This document shows positions 7,144-16,072 of a stretch of 64,000 nucleotides of DNA, piece by piece; positions within the stretch are counted from its first letter, which is position 1, and every line of letters starts with the position of its first letter. The DNA is taken from contig NZ_JBEFDG010000030.1 in the NCBI RefSeq assembly GCF_040137905.1, positions 62,001 through 126,000 on the forward strand, written 5' to 3'. The notes below the pieces were generated by a model. It was not told the DNA's origin. It searched no databases and worked only from the letters and a program-made list of their open reading frames with translations. The stretch is from Corticimicrobacter sp040137905 (lineage in GTDB: Bacteria; Pseudomonadota; Gammaproteobacteria; Burkholderiales; Burkholderiaceae_B). The position numbers and the translations under genes were made by a program.

Positions 7144-10143
7144 TCAGCGTTGGGTTTCAACCTGAACCAGCGGTGCCGCATCGACCTTGGGGGAGGCCGG
7201 AATGATGCGACCCAGGCGGGCCTTGGCGGGCTGGCTGGCGATCTGGGCCTGTACGGCCGACAGGCGTTCGGGCTGAGTCTCGACCCATTGCAGGCCGGCA
7301 GCCTGGACAACGGTGGTCAGGCTTTCGCCGGCAGCGTGCCGAACCGGTGCGGGTACCACGATCGGGTCGGCCGACACGGGCTGTGCCGGTGCAGTTTCCT
7401 CGACCGTGACGGCCGGTGCGACCGGCGCGGCGGCTTCTGCCGCTGCCGGGGCAGCACTGTCGACTGCGGGGGCAGGCACCTCTGCCTGTACGACAACCAC
7501 TTCTGCAGCTTGCTCTGCTTCGGTGACAACCGGTTCAGATGCCGCTGCGGGTGCTGCAGGCACTTGCTCGACCGGTGCCTGCACGGCAGGTTGTTCGGCA
7601 GGCTCGGCAGCCACTTCGGTGACGATCGTCGATTGCTCTTCAACCTGAGGTGCTGCCACGATGGCGGGCATCGGCGTTTCTGCAGCCTGGGTTTCGACGG
7701 TCGCAAGCGTTACAGGTGCGCTGATAGTGGCGTCTGTCGCGACGACTTGGTCGGCCGCATCGGCGTTTTCTCCAGCCTCTTCGCCTTGCAGGTTTTCGCT
7801 GCCGTTTTCATCCGTGCCTCGACGGCTGCGGCGACCGCGACGGCGGCGGCGCTTGCGCTCGGTATCGGCAGTTCCTTCGGCTTCTTCGCCCTGGACGGTC
7901 AGATCGGTATTCTCGTCCTCATCCTGGCTGTTGGCGGTATCGACAGCCGGGCTGTTGAGCTGAGTTTGATCCGCAGCAGGTGCGACGGCTGCGCCGCTTT
8001 CCAGGTCGGTCACTTCGGTCTCGGTGCCATTCTGGTCGTCGCGACCGGTACGGCTGCGGTTGTTGCGGCGACGACCACGACCGGCACGTTGCTCCTGTTG
8101 CGCCGTGTCTTCTGCTGCAGCGACGGACAACGAGGCTGCTTCGACAGATCGGGCATTGTCTGCTGCCTGGGGGGCAGCCTGTTTGCGTTCGCCTTCGTTG
8201 CGACGGCCACCACGCGTGTTGCGTGCGCCTTCTTCTGTACGGGCTTCGTCACCATTGCGGCGTTCGCCGCGCTGTTGCCTGTTGCGACCTTCGCCACCGC
8301 CCTGGCGATCACGCTGACGTGACTGGTCGCCACGCTTGCGACCTTGCTGGCGCTCGCGATTGCCGTTTTCACCGGCAGCAGCGTTGCTCTTGGCTGGTGC
8401 GGCATCTTCGGAAACACCCAGGCCGAACAGGCGCTTGATGAAACCGATCAATCCGCCACCGGATGTGGCGGCCGCTGCGGCCTGGCGTTCGCCGGCGGCA
8501 GGTTTCCTGGCCGTAGAGGGAGAGGAAACCGGGGCGGGCTGGGCCGGCGTGATGCCCTTGACCAGCGCTTCGGGACGATTTTGTGCTTCTTTGGCGGCAG
8601 CGGTCCAGCCCGGCTCGTTTTCTTCCGGGGCCTGTACCAGCTGGAAGCTGGACTTGGGATCTTCCAGGCGCGGATCGTCGTGGCGCAACCGTTCGATGTG
8701 ATGGTGCGGCGTTTCGAGATGGCGATTGGGGATCAGCAGCAGGTTGACCTTGAGGCGGGTTTCGACCTTGGCGATGTCGGCACGCTTTTCGTTGAGCAGG
8801 AAGGCGGCCACGTCGACCGGCACCTGGGCATGTACGGCCGCAGTGTTTTCCTTCATGGCCTCTTCCTGCAGCAGACGCAGGATGTGCAGTGCCGAGGATT
8901 CGGTATCGCGGATCACGCCGGTGCCGTTGCAGCGCGGGCAGGAGATGTGCGAGCCCTCGTTGAGGGCCGGGCGCAGCCGCTGGCGTGACAACTCCATCAG
9001 GCCGAAGCGCGAGATCTTGCCGATCTGTACGCGAGCACGATCAAGGTGCAGCGCTTCACGCAGGCGCTGTTCGACGGCGCGCTGGTTCTTGCTGTCTTCC
9101 ATGTCGATGAAGTCGATCACGATCAGACCGCCCAGATCGCGCAGGCGCAACTGGCGGGCGACTTCGTCGGACGCTTCAAGGTTGGTGCGCAGGGCTGTGT
9201 CTTCGATGTCGGCACCGCGCGTGGAGCGGGCCGAGTTGACGTCGATGGAAACCAATGCCTCGGTATGATCGATCACGATGGCGCCGCCCGACGGCAGCTG
9301 TACCGTGCGCGAATAGGCAGTTTCGATCTGGTGTTCGATCTGGAAGCGCGAGAAGAGGGGGATGTCTTCGCGGTAGCGTTTGACGCGCTGGACGTTGTCC
9401 GGCATCACGACGCTCATGAAGGCAGTCGCCTGGTCGGCGATATCATCCGTATCGATCAGGATTTCGCCGATCTCGGGCGAGAAGTAATCACGGATGGCGC
9501 GAATGACCAGGCTTGACTCAAGGTAGATCAGTACCGGTGCAGGATTGTCGCGGGCGGCACCGTCGATGGCTTCCCAGAGTTGCTGCAGGTAGGACAGGTC
9601 CCACTGAAGCTCTTCGGCATTGCGGCCGATGCCTGCGGTGCGGGCAATGATGCTCATGCCCTGCGGCACTTTGAGCTGGTCCATGGCCTCGCGCAGTTCC
9701 TGGCGCTCCTCGCCCTCGACACGGCGCGATACACCACCGCCACGGGGGTTGTTGGGCATCAGGACCAGATAGCGGCCCGCCAGTGAGATGAAGGTGGTCA
9801 GGGCCGCGCCCTTGTTGCCGCGCTCTTCCTTTTCGACCTGAACGATCAGTTCCTGGCCCTCGTACAGGGCGTCCTGGATGCGGGCGGTGCGTACATCCAC
9901 GCCTTCCTTGAAATAGGCGCGGGCGACTTCCTTGAAGGGCAGGAAACCGTGGCGGTCTTCGCCGTAATTGACGAAGCAGGCCTCAAGACCTGGTTCGATC
10001 CGGGTGATGGAACCTTTGTAGATGTTGCCTTTGCGCTGTTCGCGGCCGGCAGTTTCGATGTCGAGGTCTACCAGCTTTTGACCGTCGACAATGGCAACGC
10101 GCAGTTCTTCCTGGTGCGTTGCATTAAACAGCATGCGTTTCAT
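7144..10143 (-). CDS. rne: Ribonuclease E
   Basis: A 999-residue endoribonuclease that starts mRNA decay and processes rRNA and tRNA; it is the scaffold of the degradosome at the inner membrane. The catalytic half has an S1 domain (about 37-120), a 5'-sensor region, and the DNase I-like site with metal-binding Asp301 (SIDVNS) and Asp344 (VIDFIDM). The Zn-link cysteines are 402 and 405 (CPRC). The rest (about 540-999) is low-complexity: Arg-rich RNA-binding stretches, then Ala/Glu/Val/Pro-rich sequence, as expected of the disordered scaffold. It is divergent from rluC across a long gap. Confidence 0.97.
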   Translation of the reverse strand: MKRMLFNATHQEELRVAIVDGQKLVDLDIETAGREQRKGNIYKGSITRIEPGLEACFVNYGEDRHGFLPFKEVARAYFKEGVDVRTARIQDALYEGQELIVQVEKEERGNKGAALTTFISLAGRYLVLMPNNPRGGGVSRRVEGEERQELREAMDQLKVPQGMSIIARTAGIGRNAEELQWDLSYLQQLWEAIDGAARDNPAPVLIYLESSLVIRAIRDYFSPEIGEILIDTDDIADQATAFMSVVMPDNVQRVKRYREDIPLFSRFQIEHQIETAYSRTVQLPSGGAIVIDHTEALVSIDVNSARSTRGADIEDTALRTNLEASDEVARQLRLRDLGGLIVIDFIDMEDSKNQRAVEQRLREALHLDRARVQIGKISRFGLMELSRQRLRPALNEGSHISCPRCNGTGVIRDTESSALHILRLLQEEAMKENTAAVHAQVPVDVAAFLLNEKRADIAKVETRLKVNLLLIPNRHLETPHHHIERLRHDDPRLEDPKSSFQLVQAPEENEPGWTAAAKEAQNRPEALVKGITPAQPAPVSSPSTARKPAAGERQAAAAATSGGGLIGFIKRLFGLGVSEDAAPAKSNAAAGENGNRERQQGRKRGDQSRQRDRQGGGEGRNRQQRGERRNGDEARTEEGARNTRGGRRNEGERKQAAPQAADNARSVEAASLSVAAAEDTAQQEQRAGRGRRRNNRSRTGRDDQNGTETEVTDLESGAAVAPAADQTQLNSPAVDTANSQDEDENTDLTVQGEEAEGTADTERKRRRRRGRRSRRGTDENGSENLQGEEAGENADAADQVVATDATISAPVTLATVETQAAETPMPAIVAAPQVEEQSTIVTEVAAEPAEQPAVQAPVEQVPAAPAAASEPVVTEAEQAAEVVVVQAEVPAPAVDSAAPAAAEAAAPVAPAVTVEETAPAQPVSADPIVVPAPVRHAAGESLTTVVQAAGLQWVETQPERLSAVQAQIASQPAKARLGRIIPASPKVDAAPLVQVETQR

Positions 10144-10677
10144 GAATGGGTTTCTCCGTGGTCAACATGCGCCTGGATTTGGCGCCATGCATGCCTCGGA
10201 CCATTCGGTACGGCTGAAAGAACGTGGAAACCAGGCCGGATGGGCCTGCGACTCAGCGAGCAGGCACGTCCTTCCCCGGAGGGCGTGGGGCGGTCAGCAG
10301 GTGGTTCATTGTCTATGTCTCAACAAGAATGTTTTCTGTGGCCGACAGACGCAAAGGGTAGCGAGGTGCGTCTGTTGCAGGTCAAGTAATGTTTCCTCGA
10401 AATTCCAAACCGATCACAGTGATACAAAACGGGCGATGCGGTCGCCAAACGGGGTGACACGCTTCGGCAGTCCAGGATTGCACTGAGTACCGGATGGCCC
10501 AGGGGTTGAGGAGCAGGCGGAACCCTTGAGGGTACAATAGCGGCCAGCACGCTTGACGGAAATAGTGCAGTCTGCGGAGGCGGCGTTGTATATGCCGCGA
10601 GCGGAGGTGCTTTGTCTCTACGTCGAGCGGGTTCACTCAGCCCTTTAAGGCTGTCCCGATTATAGCTTCTTTTCTTC
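10144..10677. promoter_or_regulatory. Long rne/rluC intergenic region
   Basis: These 534 bases separate the divergent rne and rluC starts, the only gap over 300 bases in the window. I find no convincing gene in it. On the rluC side there is TACAAT at 10533-10538, but the nearest TTGAGG is 21 bases upstream, too far for a clean promoter. A small hairpin CAGCC/GGCTG (10639-10654) precedes rluC. On the rne side the leader would be long, as in other bacteria where RNase E controls its own mRNA through the 5' UTR; that role here is inference. Confidence 0.4.
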
Positions 10678-11631
10678 ATGCGCAAAGATAATCACGCGAG
10701 CACGGTCCGGATGGTGGAAATCGATGCCGGCCACGAGGGCCAGCGCCTCGACAATTTTCTGGTGCGGCTGTGCAAGGGCGTTCCCAAAAGCCATATATAC
10801 AAGGCGATCCGCAGTGGTCAGGTGCGTATCGATGGGCGTCGCTGTCAGGCCGAGAGTCGTTTGGCCGAAGGGCAGACGGTGCGGATCCCCCCGATGCGCA
10901 TGGCCGACCGCGACCCGGACGAATGGGTGCCGGGGGCCGAGTTCCCGGTGGTCTACGAGGACGAGCACATGCTGGTGATCGACAAGCCAGCCGGCGTGGC
11001 GGTGCATGGCGGCAGCGGTGTGTCGTTCGGCGTGATCGAGCAACTGCGTGCGGCGCGGCCCCAGCAGAAATTCCTGGAGTTGGCGCACCGGCTCGACCGC
11101 GATACCTCAGGGCTGCTGATCCTCGGCAAGCGCCGTGCCGCGCTGCTGGCGCTGCACGCCATGATGCGCGAAGGGCGAGGCCGCAAGCATTACTATGCGC
11201 TGGTCGAGGGCGATTGGCGCAATGACCGGCAGCATATCCGCCTGCCGCTGCTCAAATGGACGACCCGCAGCGGCGAGCGGCGGGTCAAGGTCGACGAAGA
11301 CGGCGTACAGGCGCATACGATCGTCACAAAAGTGCAGCGCTTCGGCGAGTACAGTCTGGTTGATGCCGAACTGCGGACCGGCCGCACTCACCAGATACGG
11401 GTGCACCTGGCCAGCAGCGGTTTTCCGTTGGTGGGGGATGACAAGTATGGGCGTGACGAGACGCGCGCGCTGTTTGCAGCGCAGGGTTTCGGCAGGATGT
11501 TCCTGCATGCGCGTCTGCTCGAGATACCGCATCCCGTCAGTGGCGAGCCGCTGACGCTGGAAGCACCACTGCCGTCGGCCTGCACCGAACTGCTGGCACG
11601 GCTGGCACAGCAACAGGGAGAGATTGCATGA
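10678..11631 (+). CDS. rluC: 23S rRNA pseudouridine synthase RluC
   Basis: A 317-residue RluA-family enzyme; RluC makes pseudouridines 955, 2504 and 2580 of 23S rRNA. An S4 RNA-binding domain occupies about residues 20-75, followed by the catalytic domain with HRLDRDTSG (137-145), which contains the nucleophilic aspartate. RTGRTHQIRVHL is the later family motif. The position divergent to rne and the N-terminal S4 domain support RluC over RluD or RluA. Its last four bases overlap the next gene (ATGA). Confidence 0.92.
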   Translation: MRKDNHASTVRMVEIDAGHEGQRLDNFLVRLCKGVPKSHIYKAIRSGQVRIDGRRCQAESRLAEGQTVRIPPMRMADRDPDEWVPGAEFPVVYEDEHMLVIDKPAGVAVHGGSGVSFGVIEQLRAARPQQKFLELAHRLDRDTSGLLILGKRRAALLALHAMMREGRGRKHYYALVEGDWRNDRQHIRLPLLKWTTRSGERRVKVDEDGVQAHTIVTKVQRFGEYSLVDAELRTGRTHQIRVHLASSGFPLVGDDKYGRDETRALFAAQGFGRMFLHARLLEIPHPVSGEPLTLEAPLPSACTELLARLAQQQGEIA

Positions 11632-12323
11632 CCCATACGCTGGCGGATGATGGCCGCCGTTACTCGCTGATCATTTTCGACTGGGACGGCACGCTGATGG
11701 ATTCCACCCACAGCATCGTCTCTTCAATCCAGAAGGCCTGTGCCGACCTGGATCTGCCTGTTCCCTCCGACGCCATCGCCAGCTGGGTGATCGGCCTGTC
11801 ACTTGACCAGGCCTTGCAGCGCGTGGTGCCGGAGCTGTCGCAGGACATGCTGCCGCGCTTCATCGAGCGCTATCGGGTGCATTATCTGCTGCGTGACCAT
11901 GAACTCAAACTGTTCGAGGGGGTGCATGGCCTGCTGGGTACCCTGAGCGGTGCCGGCGTGCAGACTGCAGTGGCGACCGGCAAGAGCCGTCTCGGCCTGA
12001 GCCGCGCCCTGGCGGCTACCGGGCTGGAAGGCCACTTTGCCGCAACCCGCTGTGCCGATGAGACGCACAGCAAGCCGAACCCGGCCATGTTGTTCGAGCT
12101 GATGGACGAGTTGATGGTGCCGCCCGAACAGGTTCTGATGATCGGGGACACGACCCACGATCTGAACATGGCCGCCAATGCCGGCGTGCACGGGCTGGGT
12201 GTGACCTATGGCGCACATCCGCCGGAGGAGTTGAACCGTGCAGCACATGTCGGCCTGGTCAATGACGTGGTCGAATTGCGCGGCTGGCTGCGCCCGAGGC
12301 TGCATGAAAACCGTCATTCTTGA
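11628..12323 (+). CDS. HAD-IA family hydrolase (phosphoglycolate phosphatase-like)
   Basis: A 231-residue HAD phosphatase. Motif I is DWDGTLMDS (nucleophile and acid/base aspartates), motif II the Thr of TGKSR, motif III the Lys of HSKPNP, motif IV GDTTHD. A helical cap lies between motifs I and II. The substrate is not evident; relatives are often annotated Gph. It overlaps rluC by 4 bases and the barstar-like gene by 20, so all are probably translated from one mRNA. A HAD gene after rluC is common in this group. Confidence 0.88.
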   Translation: MTHTLADDGRRYSLIIFDWDGTLMDSTHSIVSSIQKACADLDLPVPSDAIASWVIGLSLDQALQRVVPELSQDMLPRFIERYRVHYLLRDHELKLFEGVHGLLGTLSGAGVQTAVATGKSRLGLSRALAATGLEGHFAATRCADETHSKPNPAMLFELMDELMVPPEQVLMIGDTTHDLNMAANAGVHGLGVTYGAHPPEELNRAAHVGLVNDVVELRGWLRPRLHENRHS

Positions 12324-12597
12324 TGGCGCGATCCACAGGACGCCGGCAGATGTATACGACCATCTGGCCAGGGTGTTCGATTTTGGTCCCTATTTTGGCC
12401 GCAATCCCGATGCGCTGTACGACTTCCTGGTGCCGCTGGCACCTGAAGAAATGCCGGTGCGGCTGATCTGGCGCAACAGCGGTATGTTCCGGCAGCAGTT
12501 TGGCGAAGTCTTTGCTCAGTTGCAGCAGGTATTCGACCATGTCCGGCGCTATTACAAGTGTGATGATGATTGCTTCACCTGGAATGCGGAAAGCTGA
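12304..12597 (+). CDS. Barstar-like protein (ribonuclease inhibitor family)
   Basis: A 97-residue protein starting MKTVILDGAIHRTPAD. The N-terminal strand-turn-helix and the FDFGPYFGRNPDALYD block match the barstar signature (YYGNNLDALWD-like), which covers a barnase-type RNase active site. I chose the ATG at 12304 because the longer open frame lies inside the HAD gene. The start overlaps that gene by 20 bases. No barnase-like toxin is seen nearby, so it is an orphan inhibitor, or may have a housekeeping role as some chromosomal barstars are suspected to. Fold assignment is confident; partner unknown. Confidence 0.75.
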   Translation: MKTVILDGAIHRTPADVYDHLARVFDFGPYFGRNPDALYDFLVPLAPEEMPVRLIWRNSGMFRQQFGEVFAQLQQVFDHVRRYYKCDDDCFTWNAES

Positions 12598-12873
12598 ATG
12601 AAAAAGGAAAACCGAATGAAAGAAGTCGATCCGGCGCTCCGCGCTGCGCACAAGCACTCTTCACGGCATAGGGAAGAACTGCTCAACAGCCAGTCCTGTG
12701 GCTGTTTCCATTGCTGCAAGGTATTTGCGCCATCGGCGATCGTGGAATGGACCGATGGCGATACCTGTGCCTTTTGCCCGGAATGCGGAATCGATTCCGT
12801 GATCGGATCTGCCTCGGGCTATCCGATAGACGCCGCATTTCTGCGGCGGATGCATGATTATTGGTTTTCCTGA
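12598..12873 (+). CDS. Small cysteine-rich, zinc-ribbon-like cytoplasmic protein
   Basis: A 91-residue protein whose ATG directly follows the barstar stop. Seven cysteines form two knuckles, CGCFHCC (34-40) and CAFCPECG (57-64), suggesting one zinc site. The middle (APSAIVEW) and the tail GIDSVIGSASGYPIDAAFL match a widespread family usually annotated only as a cytoplasmic protein. No catalytic motif is evident. A second in-frame ATG at 12616 follows GGAAAACC and may be the real start. Coupling to the barstar gene suggests co-expression; function unknown. Confidence 0.7.
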   Translation: MKKENRMKEVDPALRAAHKHSSRHREELLNSQSCGCFHCCKVFAPSAIVEWTDGDTCAFCPECGIDSVIGSASGYPIDAAFLRRMHDYWFS

Positions 12874-12875
12874 AA

Positions 12876-14492
12876 TCAGTGCGAGAGCTGACGTATGGCC
12901 GGCCTGTATGACAAAGACGGCTGTGCGTGTCCGGCCGTATCGCCAAGGTTGAACACACTGACCAATTGCACCAGTGTGCCAGCCTGATCGTTCAGACTCG
13001 CCGCTGCGGCAGCGGATTCCTCCACCAGTGCGGCGTTTTGCTGAGTGACCTGATCCAACTGGTTGACGGCATCGCCGACCTGGGAGATGCCTTGTACCTG
13101 TTCCTGGGCCGCCGTGCCGATTTCGCCGATCAGTTCTGCCACCTTGCGCACACCATCCACCATCTCGGCCATCGTGGTGCCGGCTGCGCTGACAAGCGCT
13201 GATCCTTTGCTGACTTCGTCGACGCTGGTGCCGATCAGGTGCTTGATTTCCTTGGCTGCCTGTGCGCTGCGCTGGGCCAGGCCCCGCACTTCGCTGGCGA
13301 CCACGGCAAAGCCGCGTCCCTGCTCGCCGGCGCGTGCCGCTTCTACCGCTGCATTCAATGCCAGGATGTTGGTCTGGAAGGCGATGGAGTCAATGACGCC
13401 CACGATGTCTTCCACTTTGCGGGAACTGGTCTTGATCGACTCCATGGTGCTGACGACATTTTCCATGACCGTGCCGCCTTGCGCTGCCGTTTCGTGGACA
13501 GAGCGCGCCAGCGTCGAGGCTGACTGTACGGCATCCAGGTTCTGCCGTACGGTGGCATTCATTTCTTCCATCGAGGCCGCCGTCTGCTCCAGGCTGGACG
13601 CCTGTTCTTCGGTACGCTGGCTCAGATCGGCATTGCCACTGGCGATTTGCGACGAGCCGGTGGCAATCGATTCGCTGGCATGGCGTACCTGACGAACCAG
13701 TTCGGCCAGCCTGGCACGCATGGCTTCCATGTTGGCCAGAACACTGTTGGTGTCCGTGGATTGCAACTGTACCCGGACGGCCAGGTTGCCCTTGGCTACT
13801 TCCTGGGCAATTTCGGCAGCATAGGTCGGCTCACCACCCAACTGGCGCGTAATGGTGCGCACCAGCCAGAAGCCCAGGGCGCAACTGACGCCTGCGCACA
13901 GAATGATGAGCGAAGTCAGCAGCCAGAAGGTGCGTTCCACAGCCTGCGCGGATTGTTCAATATTCTGGCGAGCCAGTTCTTCCTGCCGTTTGGCGGCATC
14001 CATCAGGATGGTTCGTACGGCAACATGCAGGCGGGCCGAGTCTTTATGCAAGACTTCCATCGCGGTCGGATCTGCCTGGTCAGCCATTTTTTGAACGACA
14101 GAGACGGCTTGCTGGTACTGTGTCCAGGTGTCGGCCAGTTTGGTGCCCAGATCACGCAGCTGGGCATCGTCTTTATTGGCCAGCAGGATGTCCCGGGCTT
14201 CAAAGATGGTTTTTTCTGACTCGGCGTTGAGTTTGAGTTCGGATGCGCGTGCCTGGGGATCCGTTTGCCAGATGTAGACATACATGCGGCGGAAATGGGT
14301 TGCGCCCTGGCGGGCGGCATCCATCAGGACGCGCACGGGTGTGACGGTGTCGGTGTACATGACGCGCTGCTGGGCACTGACATGCCACAGTTGTTGCATG
14401 GCCAGAATGCCGATGAGCACCAGCGTGGCAATGAAAAATATGATCAGCGCACTGAGTTTGTTCTTGAGGGTCCACGTTGGCTGCGAGGGCAT
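12876..14492 (-). CDS. Methyl-accepting chemotaxis protein
   Basis: A 538-residue inner-membrane chemoreceptor. TM1 (about 10-32), a periplasmic four-helix-bundle ligand domain of about 150 residues, TM2 (about 190-212), a HAMP-like linker, and a cytoplasmic coiled coil with the signalling hairpin tip around EVRGLAQRSAQAAKEIK. No C-terminal NWETF-type pentapeptide is present. The start at 14492 follows AGGA; the open frame runs 38 codons further up but lacks a ribosome site there. No other che gene is in the window. Its stop is 2 bases from the convergent stop of the cysteine-rich gene, with no terminator between. The ligand cannot be told. Confidence 0.9.
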   Translation of the reverse strand: MPSQPTWTLKNKLSALIIFFIATLVLIGILAMQQLWHVSAQQRVMYTDTVTPVRVLMDAARQGATHFRRMYVYIWQTDPQARASELKLNAESEKTIFEARDILLANKDDAQLRDLGTKLADTWTQYQQAVSVVQKMADQADPTAMEVLHKDSARLHVAVRTILMDAAKRQEELARQNIEQSAQAVERTFWLLTSLIILCAGVSCALGFWLVRTITRQLGGEPTYAAEIAQEVAKGNLAVRVQLQSTDTNSVLANMEAMRARLAELVRQVRHASESIATGSSQIASGNADLSQRTEEQASSLEQTAASMEEMNATVRQNLDAVQSASTLARSVHETAAQGGTVMENVVSTMESIKTSSRKVEDIVGVIDSIAFQTNILALNAAVEAARAGEQGRGFAVVASEVRGLAQRSAQAAKEIKHLIGTSVDEVSKGSALVSAAGTTMAEMVDGVRKVAELIGEIGTAAQEQVQGISQVGDAVNQLDQVTQQNAALVEESAAAAASLNDQAGTLVQLVSVFNLGDTAGHAQPSLSYRPAIRQLSH

Positions 14493-14697
14493 GACGGCGT
14501 AATTCCTGATGAGTGTGGTGTGCTTTCTATGCGTATTCAGTGCACGTCGCCTGGGCAAGGCGTTGCGGATCGGAGTGTATGCGCAGACCCGAAGCGTCAT
14601 GGTCACATTTTGACAACAACGTGTGAAAAATAGAGATAAATGGACTCTGCTGCCACGGCGGATGCATGGCGATGGGATGCCAAGATGTCTGGTACCG

Positions 14698-15300
14698 CTA
14701 CCAGCGGTGTCTGCCCCATTTCATCCGGCCGTTTTCGACGGTTCGCCCGCCGCAACTGGGATAGCCTGGTGGCACAATCGCCACATTGCGCATGGTCGGC
14801 CGGATGTCGAAGCGTGCCAGGACCCTGGCTTGCTTCTGGTGGTCCGGATTCAGGTCGGGCAAGGCGTAATGGATCAGTTCGCCCATGGACTGTGCGAGCC
14901 ATTGCTCGACAGACTGATCCTGGGAAAGCGGGTTGAGGAAACTGCTGCTTTCTGCCATTTTCTGCAGATCGGCATAGTGCCGGACATTCCACTGGCAAAA
15001 CTCCAGAGTACGGTCTGAAAAATAAAGATCGTCCAGATATGCTCTGTCTGCCTGTTCAAGTGTCTGTGCTTCATCCTCTGTGATCTGATCGTACAGGAAG
15101 CGTACGGCCAGTGCTTCGAGCCGGTGCAGAACAAGGGCAGGGTGTTCGCCGCTGCCACCGCCCAGCACAAGATTGTCAGGCGTGGCGCTGAAGTCATAAC
15201 CGCCCCAGCCCTCTCCATGAATGACTTCCAGTGGCCGATAAATGGGCAGGTAGCCCAGTTGACCAATGTATTCATGATCAAAGGAATCGATGTAGCTCAT
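14698..15300 (-). CDS. Hypothetical protein (unrecognised)
   Basis: A 200-residue soluble protein starting MSYIDSFDHEYIGQLGYLP. I do not recognise the family. It has no signal peptide or membrane segment, is rich in acids and aromatics, and has a motif DNLVLGGGSGEHPALVLHRLEALAVRFL. The start at 15300 is the first ATG outside the upstream methyltransferase gene. It lies 22 bases after that gene on the same strand and may be co-transcribed. The C-terminal tail is basic (RMKWGRHRW). An immunity or accessory role is possible but unsupported. Confidence 0.6.
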   Translation of the reverse strand: MSYIDSFDHEYIGQLGYLPIYRPLEVIHGEGWGGYDFSATPDNLVLGGGSGEHPALVLHRLEALAVRFLYDQITEDEAQTLEQADRAYLDDLYFSDRTLEFCQWNVRHYADLQKMAESSSFLNPLSQDQSVEQWLAQSMGELIHYALPDLNPDHQKQARVLARFDIRPTMRNVAIVPPGYPSCGGRTVENGRMKWGRHRW

Positions 15301-15322
15301 GCTGTTGCCGGCAGGTTCGATA

Positions 15323-16072
15323 TCAGGCCAGAAAGAGGAACAGTGTGGGCTGCTTGTCCAGATCGGGGGCTGGCGACTGTTTCCAGTCGCTGATGGTGCG
15401 CGTCTGGATGGATTCATCGGGCGTGGTGACCGAGCGCGCCACACACAGTCGGGTGCTGCCTTTGAGTGTGTCGAGCAGCGTCTTGAAGAAGGCCGTATTG
15501 CGGTAGGGCGTTTCGATCATGATCTGCGTCTGTTGCTGGCGGGCTGATGCCTGCTCCCATTGCCTGAGCTGGGCTGCGCGTTCGGTGGGTGCCACCGGTG
15601 CATAGCCGTGGAAAGCGAACCGCTGTCCATCCAGGCCGCTGGCCATCAGCGCCAGCAGAATGGACGACGGTCCGGTCCAGGGGCAGACGCGTATGCCGAG
15701 CGTGTGGGCGATGCGCACCACGTGCGCCCCGGGATCGGCCACGGCCGGGCAACCGGCCTCGGACACCAGGCCAATCTCGCCGCCATCACGCGCGCGCTGC
15801 AGCCAGCGGTGCATGTCTGCTTCGCTGGCCTTGCGGTCCAGCACATGGATGGTGATTTCCTGCAGGGGCGTATCGGTGCCGATGGCTTTGAGGAAGGCGC
15901 GTGCCGTCTTGGCGTTTTCCGCGATGTAGCAGTCGAGCCGCGCGGCCAGGGTACGCACATCTTCTGGCAACCACAGCGATGACGGGACGCCCTCGCCCAG
16001 GGAAACGGGGATGAGGTGCAGATGTCCCTGCTGGCGGGCGGTGTTTGTCGTGCTGTTGCTGACCGTACTCAT
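15323..16072 (-). CDS. SAM-dependent methyltransferase, tetrapyrrole methylase (RsmI-like) family
   Basis: A 249-residue class III methyltransferase. LHLIPVSLGEG at the N-terminus, SEAGCPAVADPG (the SDAGTP-type loop of RsmI) and WTGPSSILLALMASG identify the family. It is shorter than true RsmI (the 16S rRNA C1402 2'-O-methyltransferase) and diverged in the N-terminal loop, so I treat it as a paralogue of unknown substrate. It overlaps the maf stop by 4 bases (ATGA), an arrangement that predicts translational coupling. Confidence 0.82.
   Translation of the reverse strand: MSTVSNSTTNTARQQGHLHLIPVSLGEGVPSSLWLPEDVRTLAARLDCYIAENAKTARAFLKAIGTDTPLQEITIHVLDRKASEADMHRWLQRARDGGEIGLVSEAGCPAVADPGAHVVRIAHTLGIRVCPWTGPSSILLALMASGLDGQRFAFHGYAPVAPTERAAQLRQWEQASARQQQTQIMIETPYRNTAFFKTLLDTLKGSTRLCVARSVTTPDESIQTRTISDWKQSPAPDLDKQPTLFLFLA

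Noticed and set aside
7150..8322. 390-codon plus-strand open frame opposite the rne tail
   Set aside because: Produced by the repetitive Ala/Glu/Val codons of the RNase E C-terminus read backwards; Cys/Gly-rich nonsense.
12238..12303. 22-codon upstream extension of the barstar-like gene
   Set aside because: It lies inside the HAD gene and does not resemble barstar; ATG 12304 begins the conserved domain.
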